NCBI RefSeq assembly: GCF_036607905.1
Contig: NZ_CP144555.1
Span: forward strand, 5,084,001 to 5,148,000
Length of the DNA: 64,000 bases
Reading direction: 5' to 3'
Origin: Streptomyces sp. SCSIO 75703
Lineage (GTDB): Bacteria > Actinomycetota > Actinomycetes > Streptomycetales > Streptomycetaceae
The position numbers were made by a program, and so were the translations under genes. The notes beneath the pieces are model-generated. The model searched no databases. It worked only from the letters and a program-made list of their open reading frames with translations, and was not told the DNA's origin. Positions 34,417 through 43,937 of this stretch are shown piece by piece (positions within the stretch are counted from its first letter, which is position 1; each line of letters starts with the position of its first letter).

Positions 34417-34444
34417 TTGTCAGTGGCGGGCCGCACGATATGCG
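34417..34444 (+). promoter_or_regulatory. HEPN gene promoter, damage-type
   Basis: TTGTCAGTGG at 34417-34426 followed by CACGAT (34434-34439) and TATGCG (34439-34444). The first box equals the RecA-NDp (PafBC) consensus tTGTCRgtg; N8 then a -10 with one changed base. Alternatively it is a plain TTGTCA-16-TATGCG promoter. Transcription would begin about 45 nt before the HEPN gene. Confidence 0.55.
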
Positions 34445-34487
34445 CAGACGGCCACCGTGCCGTCACGCAGACGACAGGAGGTTCGTC

Positions 34488-35060
34488 ATGGCCCATCCGT
34501 CCGCAGCCGCCGCCCGGCGGCGCCGCACGCCCGGCCCTGCCCCCTCACCGAACGGCCCCGCGAGCGACGTGCACCCGGTGCTCCGCCGGTCCGCCGCCCC
34601 GCCGGCCGCCCTCGACCTGCTCGCCCAGTCCCGATCAGGGCTGGCCGAGGCCGCCTTCCTGGACCCGCCCAACGAGCGCTACGCCACGGCCCACCTCGCC
34701 GCCCTGCGCGCCGCCGCCGCGGTGCTCGCCGCCCGGGGCCGCCCGGAGACCACCCCGAGGGCCCGCGCCCCCATCCGCAGCGCCTGGGAGGTCGTCCCCG
34801 AGATCGCACCGGAACTGACGGAGTGGTGCGCCCTGTTCGCCGCCGGCGCCGGGCGCCGGGCCCGCGCCGAGGCCGGCATCCGCGGCGCGGCCGACGCGCG
34901 GGCCGCCGACGACCTGGTGCGCGATGCCGGGATGTTCCTGCGCCTGGTGGAACGCGTGCTCACCCTCCAGCCCCGCCAGCCCCTCGTCCCTGCCTCCCGC
35001 CCCGCCACGCAGGCGCCGCCCCACCCCGCCCCCGCCCCCGGCTCGCCCGGCGCAGCCTGA
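34488..35060 (+). CDS. SAV_6107-family HEPN protein
   Basis: A 190-residue protein. The helical core (about 35-155) matches the SAV_6107 type of HEPN domain known in streptomycetes; HEPN proteins often act as RNases or toxin-like or DNA-repair-linked modules, but no canonical RxxxxH site is obvious here. Both ends are low complexity, Arg/Ala/Pro-rich at the start and Pro-rich at the end. CAGGAGG lies 7 nt before the ATG. Preceded by a damage-type promoter. It is 205 bp before the methyltransferase. Confidence 0.7.
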   Translation: MAHPSAAAARRRRTPGPAPSPNGPASDVHPVLRRSAAPPAALDLLAQSRSGLAEAAFLDPPNERYATAHLAALRAAAAVLAARGRPETTPRARAPIRSAWEVVPEIAPELTEWCALFAAGAGRRARAEAGIRGAADARAADDLVRDAGMFLRLVERVLTLQPRQPLVPASRPATQAPPHPAPAPGSPGAA

Positions 35061-35265
35061 CCCGTCCCGGGCGGGCCACGGTCACGGCGGCCCGGCGCCT
35101 CGGGGGCGGGGGGGTGCGCCGGACCCGGGGTGGTTCGCCCCCGTACCGGAGGCAATAGGGTGGGAGGCGCCTGAAGCCCGCCCCCGTCCGCGTCCCGGAC
35201 CGGGACGGGCAGCCCGTTCGCTCCGCCCGTGCCAGCGGCGGGGCCGCGCCGAGGAGTCAACTGCC

Positions 35266-36036
35266 GTGCCGGACCCGATGCGCCCCCGTGCCGCCCTCCG
35301 TACCGCCGTGGTCTGGGACGTCCTGCAGGAGGCCCTCGACCGCCGGGTCACGGCCACGGGCCGGCGGGCGCTGGACGTCCTGGACGCCGGCGGCGGCAGC
35401 GGCAACTTCGCCGTGCCCCTCGCCGGCCTCGGCCACCACGTCACCGTCGTCGACCCCAGCCCCAACGCCCTGTTCGCGCTGGAGCGCCGCGCCGCCGAGG
35501 CCGGCGTCGCCGACCGGGTGCGCGGGGTCCAGGGCGACGCCCGCGGCCTCTTCGACGTCGTCGAGCGCGGCGGCCACGACGCCGTCCTGTGCCACGGCGT
35601 CCTGGAGTACCTGGACGATCCCGCCGAGGGCCTCGGCAACGTCGTCGCCGCCCTCCGTCCCGACGGTGTCCTCAGCCTGCTCGCCGCCGGACTCGGCGGA
35701 GCCGTCCTCGCCCGCGCCCTCGCCGGCCACTTCGCGGAGGCCCACCGGGCCCTCGACGACCCGGACGGCCGCTGGGGCGACGGCGACCCGGTGCCCCGGC
35801 GCTTCACCGCCGAACAGCTCAGCGGACTCGTCGAGGCCGCCGGTCTCCGCGTCGGCGCGGTGCACGGGGTGCGGGTCTTCACCGACCTCGTCCCCGGCGT
35901 CCTCGTCGACACCGAGCCCGGAGCCCACGAGGCCCTGCTCAAGCTGGAGGCCGCCGCCGCGGAACTCCCCGCCTTCCACGCCGTGGCCACCCAGCTCCAC
36001 GTACTCGGTGAGGCGAGCGGGGCCGACGGGGCCTGA
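35266..36036 (+). CDS. class I SAM-dependent methyltransferase
   Basis: A 256-residue cytosolic methyltransferase. SAM-binding motif I is VLDAGGGSGNFAVPLA, followed by VTVVDPSP (motif II acid), VLCHGVLEYLDDP (motif IV) and LRPDGVLSLLA. It resembles the CmoA/UbiE-type family with a long C-terminal cap; substrate unknown, possibly a tRNA or small molecule. GAGGAG lies 9 nt upstream of the GTG at 35266; an ATG 12 nt further is an alternative. A TAGGGT -10 candidate at 35156-35161 would give a ~100-nt leader. Confidence 0.85.
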   Translation: MPDPMRPRAALRTAVVWDVLQEALDRRVTATGRRALDVLDAGGGSGNFAVPLAGLGHHVTVVDPSPNALFALERRAAEAGVADRVRGVQGDARGLFDVVERGGHDAVLCHGVLEYLDDPAEGLGNVVAALRPDGVLSLLAAGLGGAVLARALAGHFAEAHRALDDPDGRWGDGDPVPRRFTAEQLSGLVEAAGLRVGAVHGVRVFTDLVPGVLVDTEPGAHEALLKLEAAAAELPAFHAVATQLHVLGEASGADGA

Positions 36037-36145
36037 GCCGCCCACCGGGACAGGCCGCTGATCAGCGTCGCGGCCGTCGATGGAGTACGCCACAGCCCAC
36101 CCGAACGGGGGCCGGGCGCCGTATGATCGAAGGAGACCGCCCGGC

Positions 36146-36226
36146 ATGACCGGTCGGCCGTCGGGGAATGGGAACTTCGACGAGTCGACGTGGTCATGGC
36201 GGATACTGGTTGGCCACATGGCGTAG
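36146..36226 (+). CDS. candidate 26-residue small ORF
   Basis: An ATG with a strong GAAGGAG site 10 nt upstream opens a 26-codon frame ending at TAG, with the C-terminal part STWSWRILVGHMA. A TATGAT -10-like element is at 36122-36127, though it sits too close for a long leader. It lies 88 bp before the DUF3040 gene on the same strand, so it might be a leader peptide for that gene. It has no known family, and could be chance. Confidence 0.35.
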   Translation: MTGRPSGNGNFDESTWSWRILVGHMA

Positions 36227-36313
36227 AGGGGCGGGTTTCACGGGGGCGATTCCCTGCCTATCCTGAAGGGACCCCCCGGGTCGCCCCGGCGACTGCACGA
36301 TGAGGAGGACTCC

Positions 36314-36712
36314 GTGCCGCTCTCGGAGCACGAGCAGCGCATGCTCGAGCAGATGGAGCGAGCGCTGTACGCCGAAGATCCCAAGTTCGCGTCGGCGCTC
36401 GAGGGAAGCGGGCTGCGTACGTACACCCGGCGTCGGGTCTACCAGGCGGTCGCGGGCTTCCTCGTAGGAATTGCGCTCCTCATGGCCGGTATGGTCGCCA
36501 AGCAGGTCTGGCTCAGCGTGGTGGGGTTCCTCGTCATGCTGGGCTGCGCGGTCCTCGCGGTGACCGGCTGGCGCAAGGCCCCCAAGCCGGGCGAGCAGCC
36601 GCCCCCGGGTACCGGGCCACAGCCACGCGGTCAGGGGCGTCAGCGGCGCTCCGTGATGGACCGTATAGAGGAGCGCTGGCAGCGGCGCAGGGACGAGCAG
36701 CAGGGGCACTGA
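36314..36712 (+). CDS. DUF3040 membrane protein
   Basis: A 132-residue small membrane protein. The first ~35 residues are the conserved DUF3040 stretch (MPLSEHEQRMLEQMERALYA), followed by two helices (about 43-62 and 66-85) and a basic, disordered C-terminus. Function unknown; the M. tuberculosis counterpart Rv2169c sits in the same neighbourhood. GTG start with GAGGAGG 6 nt upstream. The gene ends at a strong terminator. Confidence 0.9.
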   Translation: MPLSEHEQRMLEQMERALYAEDPKFASALEGSGLRTYTRRRVYQAVAGFLVGIALLMAGMVAKQVWLSVVGFLVMLGCAVLAVTGWRKAPKPGEQPPPGTGPQPRGQGRQRRSVMDRIEERWQRRRDEQQGH

Positions 36713-36750
36713 GCCCCGGCACCCGCCCTCCGCCCCGCACAGGACGGTTC

Positions 36751-36785
36751 GAGGGGGTGACCACCCACCGGGTGGTCACCCCCTC
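36751..36785. terminator. bidirectional terminator
   Basis: Perfect 16-bp stem, arms GAGGGGGTGACCACCC at 36751-36766 and GGGTGGTCACCCCCTC at 36770-36785, with a 3-nt loop. It lies between the convergent DUF3040 and transglutaminase genes and would stop both. Confidence 0.88.
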
Positions 36786-36901
36786 GCCCATGTCCCCGCG
36801 GCCCTCGCGCGCCCGGCCGTCCCCGCCCGCGCGGCCCCCGCGACCCCACGGGCGGCGCCGGGCCCCCGGCTCCCCGGAGCCCGGCGCCGGCCGCCGTCCG
36901 G

Positions 36902-39286
36902 TCAGCCGCGCAGACCCGGCACCTTGCGCGGGGGCCGCGACGCCGTGCCGAGGCGCTCCCGCAGGGCCGTCCACCGGGCCGAGGCCGCCCAGACCACCCG
37001 GACGGCCGAACGCGGGGCGATCCGTGCCCGCAGCCGCGTGCCCCGGCCCACCGAGGCCCGCAACCCCGCCGCCGCCCGGCCGGCGTCCTCCGCCAGCCCC
37101 GCCACCGGACGCGGCCGGGGCGCGTACAGCACCTCCTCCACCGCGCGGGCCACCCGGCGCACCGCCGCCCCGGCCTCCTCGTCCAGGCGCCCCAGCCGCA
37201 CGATCCGCTCCGCCGAGCCACGCGGCGTCAGCGACCCGTCGGGCGGGACGCCGAGGTCCCACGCCGTGTCGCCCAGCTCCTCCCACACGGCCAGGGCGTG
37301 CGGCGCCGCGTCCGCCGCGCCCCGCCCGTGCGCCCCCAGTCGCACCGACCGCCGGCGCAGCCGCCACAGCATCGGCGTCAGCGGCGTCAGCAGCACCGCG
37401 AGGGCGCCCAGCGTCCAGCCCAGCACCGCGTACCCGCCCGGACCGCCGCCGCCGGCCACCGGCACGGTCACCGCCGGCTCGCTCGCGCACGCCTCCGCCT
37501 TCTTGTCCTCCGCCGAGCACCCGTCGCTCGCCGAGGGCGCCGCCGACGGCTCCGCCCGCGCGTCCCGGGACGGCTCGGCCGGGTCCGGCACCGCGCTCCC
37601 CGGCGCCTGAGGCAGCGTGTACGAGGGCGCCGAACCCCGGGTCGGCGTCGGCTCGAACCGGGTCCAGCCCACACCCTCGAAGTACAGCTCGGGCCAGGCG
37701 TGCGCGTCCCGCAGCCCCACCGACACCGAACCGTCCCCCTGCGGCGTGCCCGGCGCGAAGCCCACCGCCACCCGGGCCGGTATGCCCAGGGTGCGGGCCA
37801 TCGCCGCCATGGAGAAGGAGAAGTGCACGCAAAAGCCCCGCCGGTCCCGCAGGAACCGGGAAATCGCCTGCGACCCGCTGCCGACCCGCACCTGCGTGTC
37901 GTAGACGAAGCCGCCCTCGGTGGCGAAGAACTCCTGGAGCGCGACCGCCCGCTCGTACGCGTTCGACGCCCCGGCCGTCACCTCGCGGGCGGTCTCGGCG
38001 ACCACCCCCGGCAGCGACTCGGGCAGCTCCGTGAACTCCCGCAACAGCCCCTCCGGCGGCCGGGGCGCCGCCGCGAGCTGCTCCGCCGTCGGACGCACGT
38101 CCAGACCGCGCACCTCGTACGTCATCCCGCGGGTGTTCTGGCCGTGGTCGCCCACCAGCGTCATGCCGACCGGCTCGTAGCGCCAGTGGCCGGACACCCG
38201 CACCCCGCTCGGCGGATACGGCATCGGCAGCCAGTCCTGGGCGTACCAGTCCGCCGCCGACACCGTCGTCACCGTCTCCCGGCGCTCCACGTCGGGGCCG
38301 AGCCCCGCGGGGGTGGGGAAGGCGCCCTCCGGCACCGAGGTGATGTGCCGCTTGGCCGGCTTCCAGGTGGTGCCGTCGAAGTCGTCCAGGGAGACGATCC
38401 GCAGGTACAGGTCGGAGAGGTCCGCCGTGTCGGTGGTGACGGACAGCACCCGGCGGTCCTCGTCGACGTTGAGGCTGTCCCGCAGGGAGACCAGCGGGTT
38501 CACCGCGGAGATGGTGCCGCCGCCCCCGGAACCGTCGCCCGCCGAGCGGGCGCTGTCCAGCAGACCCCCCTCCAGCGCGGGCAGCGCCGCCGGCACCACC
38601 AGGGCGACGCCCAGCGCGAAGGCGCCGATCCGCCGCCCGGTGCGCAGCGGCGCCGCGGGGCCCGCGCGCTCCCCGGCGGTGCGCTGCGGCCCGCCGAAGA
38701 CCCGTCCCCACTGCGCCAGCCGGTCGCGGCCCTCCGCGAGCAGCAGCGTCAGGTACCCCGTGGCGGCCAGCAGGAACCACAGCCAGTCGGCGCCGCCCTC
38801 GGCGAGCCCCGCGGCCACCGAGTACAGCGCGAGCAGCGGCAGCCCGGCCGGGGCCGCGCTGCGGAAGGTCACCGCCAGGGTGTCCACCAGCAGGCCGATG
38901 ACCAGCACCCCGCCGACCAGCATGAGCCGGATGCCGTCCGACTCCAGCGGCGCCGGGATCGCGTACCGGGCGATGTCGTCGGCGCCCTGGCGCAGCAGCG
39001 CGCCCACCCGGGCGACGGCCTCCGGGCCGGGGACCAGCCCGGCGAGGGCCTCCCGGCGGGCGAAGGCCACGGTCAGCAGCAGCACCCCGGTCACCGACTG
39101 CGCGGCGACGGTCAGCGGCCGGGCCAGCGGCACCCGCCGGGCCACCGCGCCCACGCCCGACTGCACCGCCAGCAGGAAGGCGGCCTGCACGATCCAGGTC
39201 GCCGGGTCCACCAGCGGCAGCAGCGCGCACGCCGTCGTCAGCGTGGCCGCCCAGGCGCACAGCGCCACTCGTGCCTGCCCGCTCAT
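36902..39286 (-). CDS. TgpA-type transglutaminase membrane protein
   Basis: A 794-residue membrane protein. Residues ~5-240 hold six or seven helices (DUF3488/TgpA N-terminal); a periplasm-side transglutaminase-like domain (about 330-590) shows the catalytic Cys in RRGFCVHFSFSM, then DAHAWPELYF with the catalytic His; a further helix (about 645-665) and a basic cytosolic domain follow. In bacteria these are coupled to a MoxR ATPase and DUF58 protein, as here, but the substrate is unknown; a cell-wall or protein-crosslinking role is usually suggested. The ATG overlaps the DUF58 stop by 4 bp. Confidence 0.9.
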   Translation of the reverse strand: MSGQARVALCAWAATLTTACALLPLVDPATWIVQAAFLLAVQSGVGAVARRVPLARPLTVAAQSVTGVLLLTVAFARREALAGLVPGPEAVARVGALLRQGADDIARYAIPAPLESDGIRLMLVGGVLVIGLLVDTLAVTFRSAAPAGLPLLALYSVAAGLAEGGADWLWFLLAATGYLTLLLAEGRDRLAQWGRVFGGPQRTAGERAGPAAPLRTGRRIGAFALGVALVVPAALPALEGGLLDSARSAGDGSGGGGTISAVNPLVSLRDSLNVDEDRRVLSVTTDTADLSDLYLRIVSLDDFDGTTWKPAKRHITSVPEGAFPTPAGLGPDVERRETVTTVSAADWYAQDWLPMPYPPSGVRVSGHWRYEPVGMTLVGDHGQNTRGMTYEVRGLDVRPTAEQLAAAPRPPEGLLREFTELPESLPGVVAETAREVTAGASNAYERAVALQEFFATEGGFVYDTQVRVGSGSQAISRFLRDRRGFCVHFSFSMAAMARTLGIPARVAVGFAPGTPQGDGSVSVGLRDAHAWPELYFEGVGWTRFEPTPTRGSAPSYTLPQAPGSAVPDPAEPSRDARAEPSAAPSASDGCSAEDKKAEACASEPAVTVPVAGGGGPGGYAVLGWTLGALAVLLTPLTPMLWRLRRRSVRLGAHGRGAADAAPHALAVWEELGDTAWDLGVPPDGSLTPRGSAERIVRLGRLDEEAGAAVRRVARAVEEVLYAPRPRPVAGLAEDAGRAAAGLRASVGRGTRLRARIAPRSAVRVVWAASARWTALRERLGTASRPPRKVPGLRG

Positions 39287-40640
39287 CGCCCGTCCTCCCC
39301 GGTGGCCGGTGCGAGGCCGTCGCGCTCGCGGTCGGCCCGGCGCCACAGCTCGGCGAGCGCGGCGCCGCGGGGGACGCCGACCACGGTCCACCCCGCCTCG
39401 CGCAGCCGCCGCAGGGGCTCCCGGTCCCCGTCCGCGGCGGTGCCCGGCGCCGCGTCGCCGCGCCACTCGGCCACGTCCAGGACGAAGGCGACCGCCCCGC
39501 CGCCGGCGTGGCGCAGCGTGGCGGCGACGGCGGCCTGCTCCTCGTCGAGGTCCCCGAAGAACGCCACCAGCAGCCCCCCGCTGCCGCCGCGCAGCACGTC
39601 GTGGACCCGGGACAGGCCGGTCTGGCCGGAGTGCCCGACCACCGCGAGGGTGTCCATCAGCAGCCCGGCGGTGTCGGCGCCGCCGCCGGAGGTGAAGCCG
39701 TCGGCGCCCTCGCCCGGGACCGTGGCGCCGGTGTCGGTCAGCAGCCGCACCGAGAAGCCCCGCTCCAGCATGTGCGCCAGGACGGACGCGGCGCCCGCGA
39801 CGGCCCATTCGAAGGCCGAGTCGGGACCGGCGCCCTCGAACGCCGTCCGGCGGGTGTCCAGCAGGACCGTGCAGCGGGCCCGCCGCGGCTGCTCCTCGCG
39901 GCGCACCATCAGCTCCCCGTGGCGCGCGGTGGACCGCCAGTGCACCCGGCGCAGGTCGTCGCCGTGCCGGTAGCCGCGCGGGATGACGTCGTCGTCACCG
40001 GCCAGGGCGAGCGCGCGCCGCAGCCCGTCCCCGCGGCCCCGCGAATCGCCGCTCAGCCGCACCGGCGGCAGCGCCTCCACGCGCGGGACGACGGTCAGGA
40101 TGTCCTCGGCCGAGAAGGACCGGGTCAGCTCGCACATCCCGAACGGGTCGGTCAGCCGCAACTGGAGCGGGCCGAGCGGGTAGCGGCCCCGCAGATCGGA
40201 GCGGACCCGGTAGGACACCTCCCGGCTGCCGCCCGGCTCGACCCGGTCCAGGACGAAGCGGGGGCGCGGGCCGAGCACGTAGGGCACCCGGTCCTGGAGC
40301 ATCAGCAGTCCGGTGGGCAGCCGCGAGACGTTCTCGACGCGCAGGTGCACCCGGGCCTCCCCGGCGGCGGGCACCCGCGCCGGGGACAGCCGGCGCCCTC
40401 CGGCGACCCGGTGGCGGGTGCGGTGCAGCACCGCGGCGCAGGCCGGCGGCAGCACCCCCAGCAGCAGGCCCACCCGGAGCAGGTCGCCCTGGCCGAGGAC
40501 GTAGGCGCAGACGGCGGCGGCGATCCCGGCGGCCAGGAAGGAACGCCCCCGGGTGGTCAGCCCGGCCAGGGCGGCGCGGATCCCGCCGCCCCCGGCGCCG
40601 TCCTGGTCCTGGTCCGGGCGGTGCGTCCCCCCGGCCTCCA

Positions 40641-40641
<1 letters not shown>
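39283..40641 (-). CDS. DUF58 (vWA-like) protein
   Basis: A 452-residue protein with two N-terminal membrane helices (about 35-72) and a DUF58 domain around residues 190-300: the conserved stretch is RRYRHGDDLRRVHWRSTARHGELMVRRE, near the middle. Partner of MoxR ATPases in the MoxR-DUF58 gene pair. Only a partial MIDAS-like Asp-x-Ser pattern is visible. The ATG (40641) touches the MoxR stop by one base (TGATG); a GTG 3 nt upstream is an alternative. Confidence 0.87.
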
Positions 40642-41702
<1,061 letters not shown>

Positions 41703-41955
41703 CCGGCCCTCCTCGGCCCTTCCCCGCGCTCCGAGGAGCGGGGTTACCCCAGCTTTCCGGCCGGCCCCCGTGTCCCGGGACGGCCCACCCCGTCGCGGCA
41801 CCACGCGGAATCCACGGTCCCGCGTGAGGCCACTCCCCGCATTCTTGCCGCCGTTACCGATTCGTGTCACTCGCCTGTGGACAACTCGCCGCGTTATGTC
41901 GGGTCTTGCGGCACCGGTGACGGCACGGGGACGGGTGTCGGAGCGTACGGGCCGG
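41703..41955. promoter_or_regulatory. moxR leader region with DnaA box
   Basis: A 253-bp gap that must hold the promoter of the moxR operon (minus strand). On the minus strand the last 60 bases before the TTG can fold into GGGG-UAA-CCCC followed by a CGCTCC-TC-GGAGCG hairpin. One perfect DnaA box, TTGTCCACA, lies at 41884-41876. No other gene or riboswitch of known type is recognised. Confidence 0.4.
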
Positions 41956-42504
41956 TCAGGCGGGGTCGACCTCGCGCAGCAGGCCCGTCCGTACATCGAA
42001 GACGAAACCACGGACGTCCTCGGTGTGCAGCAGGAACGGCGAAGTGCGCACCCGCTTCATCGACTGGCGCACGTCCTGGTCGACGTCGCGGAAGGACTCG
42101 ACCGCCCACGCGGGGCGCTGGCCGACCTCCATCTCCAGTTCGTGCCGGAAGTCCTCGGTGAGCGACTCCAGGCCGCAGCCGGTGTGGTGGATGAGGGCGA
42201 TGCTGCGCGTGCCCAGGGCACGCTGGCTGATGGTGAGGGAGCGGATGACGTCGTCGGTGACGACGCCTCCCGCGTTGCGGATGGTGTGGCAGTCACCGAG
42301 GTGAAGGCCGAGCGCGGCGTGCAGGTCGAGCCGTGCGTCCATACAGGCGACGACGGCGACGCGCTGAACGGGACGGGCGTCCATCCCGGGATCGGTGAAC
42401 GCGGCGGCGTACTCCGCGTTGGCCTCGACGAGCCGGTCGGTGACGGTGCCCTCGCGCACTATGGCGGATTCGGAGCCTGCGGGAACCGATGCAGAAGTCG
42501 TCAT
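41956..42504 (-). CDS. beta-class carbonic anhydrase
   Basis: Interconverts CO2 and bicarbonate. The 182-residue protein has the zinc ligands in ACMDARLD (Cys, then Asp/Arg pair) and in HHTGCGL (His and Cys), with the active-site stretch RNAGGVV between them. This short form (without the longer insertions of plant enzymes) is the one common in actinobacteria. ATG 42504 chosen; an ATG 6 nt earlier (42510) is possible. No ribosome site is clear, so the message may be leaderless. Divergent from the dcw cluster, with 427 bp between. Confidence 0.9.
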   Translation of the reverse strand: MTTSASVPAGSESAIVREGTVTDRLVEANAEYAAAFTDPGMDARPVQRVAVVACMDARLDLHAALGLHLGDCHTIRNAGGVVTDDVIRSLTISQRALGTRSIALIHHTGCGLESLTEDFRHELEMEVGQRPAWAVESFRDVDQDVRQSMKRVRTSPFLLHTEDVRGFVFDVRTGLLREVDPA

Positions 42505-42679
42505 AACCATGACGTTACTGGCCGACCGGGCCCGTAGCCCTCGGTGAAGCGGGACAAAGAACGTCATCGTGGCTTGTTGTGAGCCAACCCACAGGGCGGT
42601 GTGAATGCGCCCGTACGGGTGAAAAGGCGCGGTGCGCCGGTTTGCGGACGCCGGTGTCCGCGACGCGCAGGCCGGTTGA

Positions 42680-42707
42680 TTGACCGGGCGACCCGGTCGA
42701 CTAAAGT
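42680..42707 (+). promoter_or_regulatory. dcw operon promoter
   Basis: TTGACC (42680-42685), 16-bp spacer, TAAAGT (42702-42707), a housekeeping-type promoter. Expected start near 42713-42715, which is exactly where the structured leader begins. Confidence 0.65.
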
Positions 42708-42712
42708 GACGC

Positions 42713-42790
42713 GCAGCGGGAGGCGAGGCTCTCCCCGCTGGACTGAACACCCCGGAGAGCTGGGCGAGATCCCGCTGGCTCTCCCCACGT
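42713..42790 (+). ncRNA. structured rsmH (mraW) leader element
   Basis: Likely the actinobacterial mraW leader RNA motif. CAGCGGG (42714-42720) can pair with CCCGCTG at 42734-42740 or with an identical copy at 42771-42777. GGAGAGC (42754-42760) can pair with GCTCTCC at 42728-42734 or with an identical copy at 42778-42784. The two sets exclude each other, the hallmark of a switch. A named Rfam family (mraW motif) exists for this position; that this is a member is my inference. Confidence 0.65.
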
Positions 42791-42931
42791 GCGCGGCGCG
42801 TACGTACGGCTCGGCCTCCTCCCGCTCCCGGCCGGCCGACGCTTTCGGCGCCGGCAGGTCTCCCCTTCCGAGCGAGCGGGAGGGGACCCGGCGGTACGTG
42901 ACGCCGCGCCGGACCGGAGAGGCCGCACCAC

Positions 42932-43888
42932 TTGAGCCAGAGTCGACACGTCCCGGTGATGCTCCAGCGGTGCCTGGACCTGCTGGCACCCGCGCTCCAG
43001 GAACCGGGGGCGGTGGTCGTGGACTGCACGCTCGGGCTCGGCGGACACAGCCAGGCCCTGCTCGACCGTTTCCCCGGGGTGCGGCTGGTCGCCCTCGACC
43101 GGGACCCGGAGGCCCTGCGCCTGTCCGCCGAGCGGCTGGCCGGCTACGGGGACCGCGCCACCCTGGTCCACGCCGTCTACGACGAACTGCCCGAGGTCCT
43201 GGAGCGGCTCGGCCTGCCGCGCGTGCAGGGCGTGCTCTTCGACCTCGGCGTGTCGTCCATGCAGCTCGACGAGGCCGGCCGCGGCTTCGCCTACGCGCAG
43301 GACGCCCCGCTGGACATGCGGATGGACCAGACGGCCGGCGTGAGCGCCGCCGAGGTCCTCAACACCTACCCGCCCGGCGACCTGGTGCGCATCCTGCGCG
43401 CCTACGGCGAGGAGAAGCAGGCCCGGCGTATCGTCTCGGCGATCGTGCGTGAGCGGGAGAAGGAGCCCTTCACCACCAGCGCCCGGCTGGTCGAGCTGAT
43501 CCGCGACGCGCTGCCGCAGGCCGCCAAGCGCACCGGCGGCAATCCGGCCAAGCGCACCTTCCAGGCGCTGCGGATCGAGGTCAACGGCGAGCTGTCGGTC
43601 CTGGAGCGGGCCGTGCCGGCCGCGGTGCGCGCCCTCGCCGTCGGCGGCCGGATCGCGGTGCTCTCGTACCAGTCGCTGGAGGACCGGCTGGTCAAGCAGG
43701 TCCTGTCGGCCGGCGCGGCCGTCACCGCGCCGCCCGGACTGCCCGTCGTGCCGGAGCGGTACGCGCCGCGGCTCAAGCTGCTCACCCGCGGTGCCGAACT
43801 TCCCACCGAGGAGGAGATCGCCGAGAACCGGCGGGCGGCGCCGGCCCGGCTGCGCGGGGCCGAGCGCATCAGGGAGGACGTCGAGTGA
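42932..43888 (+). CDS. rsmH: 16S rRNA m4C1402 methyltransferase
   Basis: Methylates N4 of C1402 in 16S rRNA, in the ribosomal P site. The 318-residue protein has the SAM motif VDCTLGLGGHSQALL, then ALDRDPEAL, and the family segments GVLFDLGVSSMQLDEAGRGFAY and NPAKRTFQALRIEVNGEL. The TTG start has GGAGAGG 9 nt upstream. First gene of the dcw cluster and probably co-transcribed with ftsL. Confidence 0.95.
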   Translation: MSQSRHVPVMLQRCLDLLAPALQEPGAVVVDCTLGLGGHSQALLDRFPGVRLVALDRDPEALRLSAERLAGYGDRATLVHAVYDELPEVLERLGLPRVQGVLFDLGVSSMQLDEAGRGFAYAQDAPLDMRMDQTAGVSAAEVLNTYPPGDLVRILRAYGEEKQARRIVSAIVREREKEPFTTSARLVELIRDALPQAAKRTGGNPAKRTFQALRIEVNGELSVLERAVPAAVRALAVGGRIAVLSYQSLEDRLVKQVLSAGAAVTAPPGLPVVPERYAPRLKLLTRGAELPTEEEIAENRRAAPARLRGAERIREDVE

Positions 43889-43937
43889 GGCCGGCCAGGC
43901 GGGTGCGGGTGCGCCGTCGCGGCCGCGGGGAGGGTAC

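Larger units (their letters stand above)
42511..42931 (+). promoter_or_regulatory. rsmH promoter and long 5' leader
   Basis: This 421-bp gap holds a good promoter at 42680-42707 and then a ~215-nt untranslated leader before the dcw operon. The first 75 nt of the leader form the alternative-pairing element. No mraZ gene is present between carbonic anhydrase and rsmH; in many bacteria mraZ starts this cluster, but streptomycetes usually lack it here. Confidence 0.7.

Noticed and set aside
35061..35265. Small gene between HEPN and methyltransferase
   Set aside because: No start with a ribosome site and plausible codon use; it looks like a promoter and GC-rich leader.
41876..41884. Replication origin
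   Set aside because: A single DnaA box is not an origin; dnaA, dnaN and further boxes are absent.
41703..41955. Possible c-di-AMP riboswitch before the moxR operon
   Set aside because: There are two stable hairpins but I could not match the ydaO aptamer consensus. Treated only as a structured leader.
42511..42931. mraZ gene at the start of the dcw cluster
   Set aside because: No frame with MraZ motifs in this gap; it is leader and promoter.
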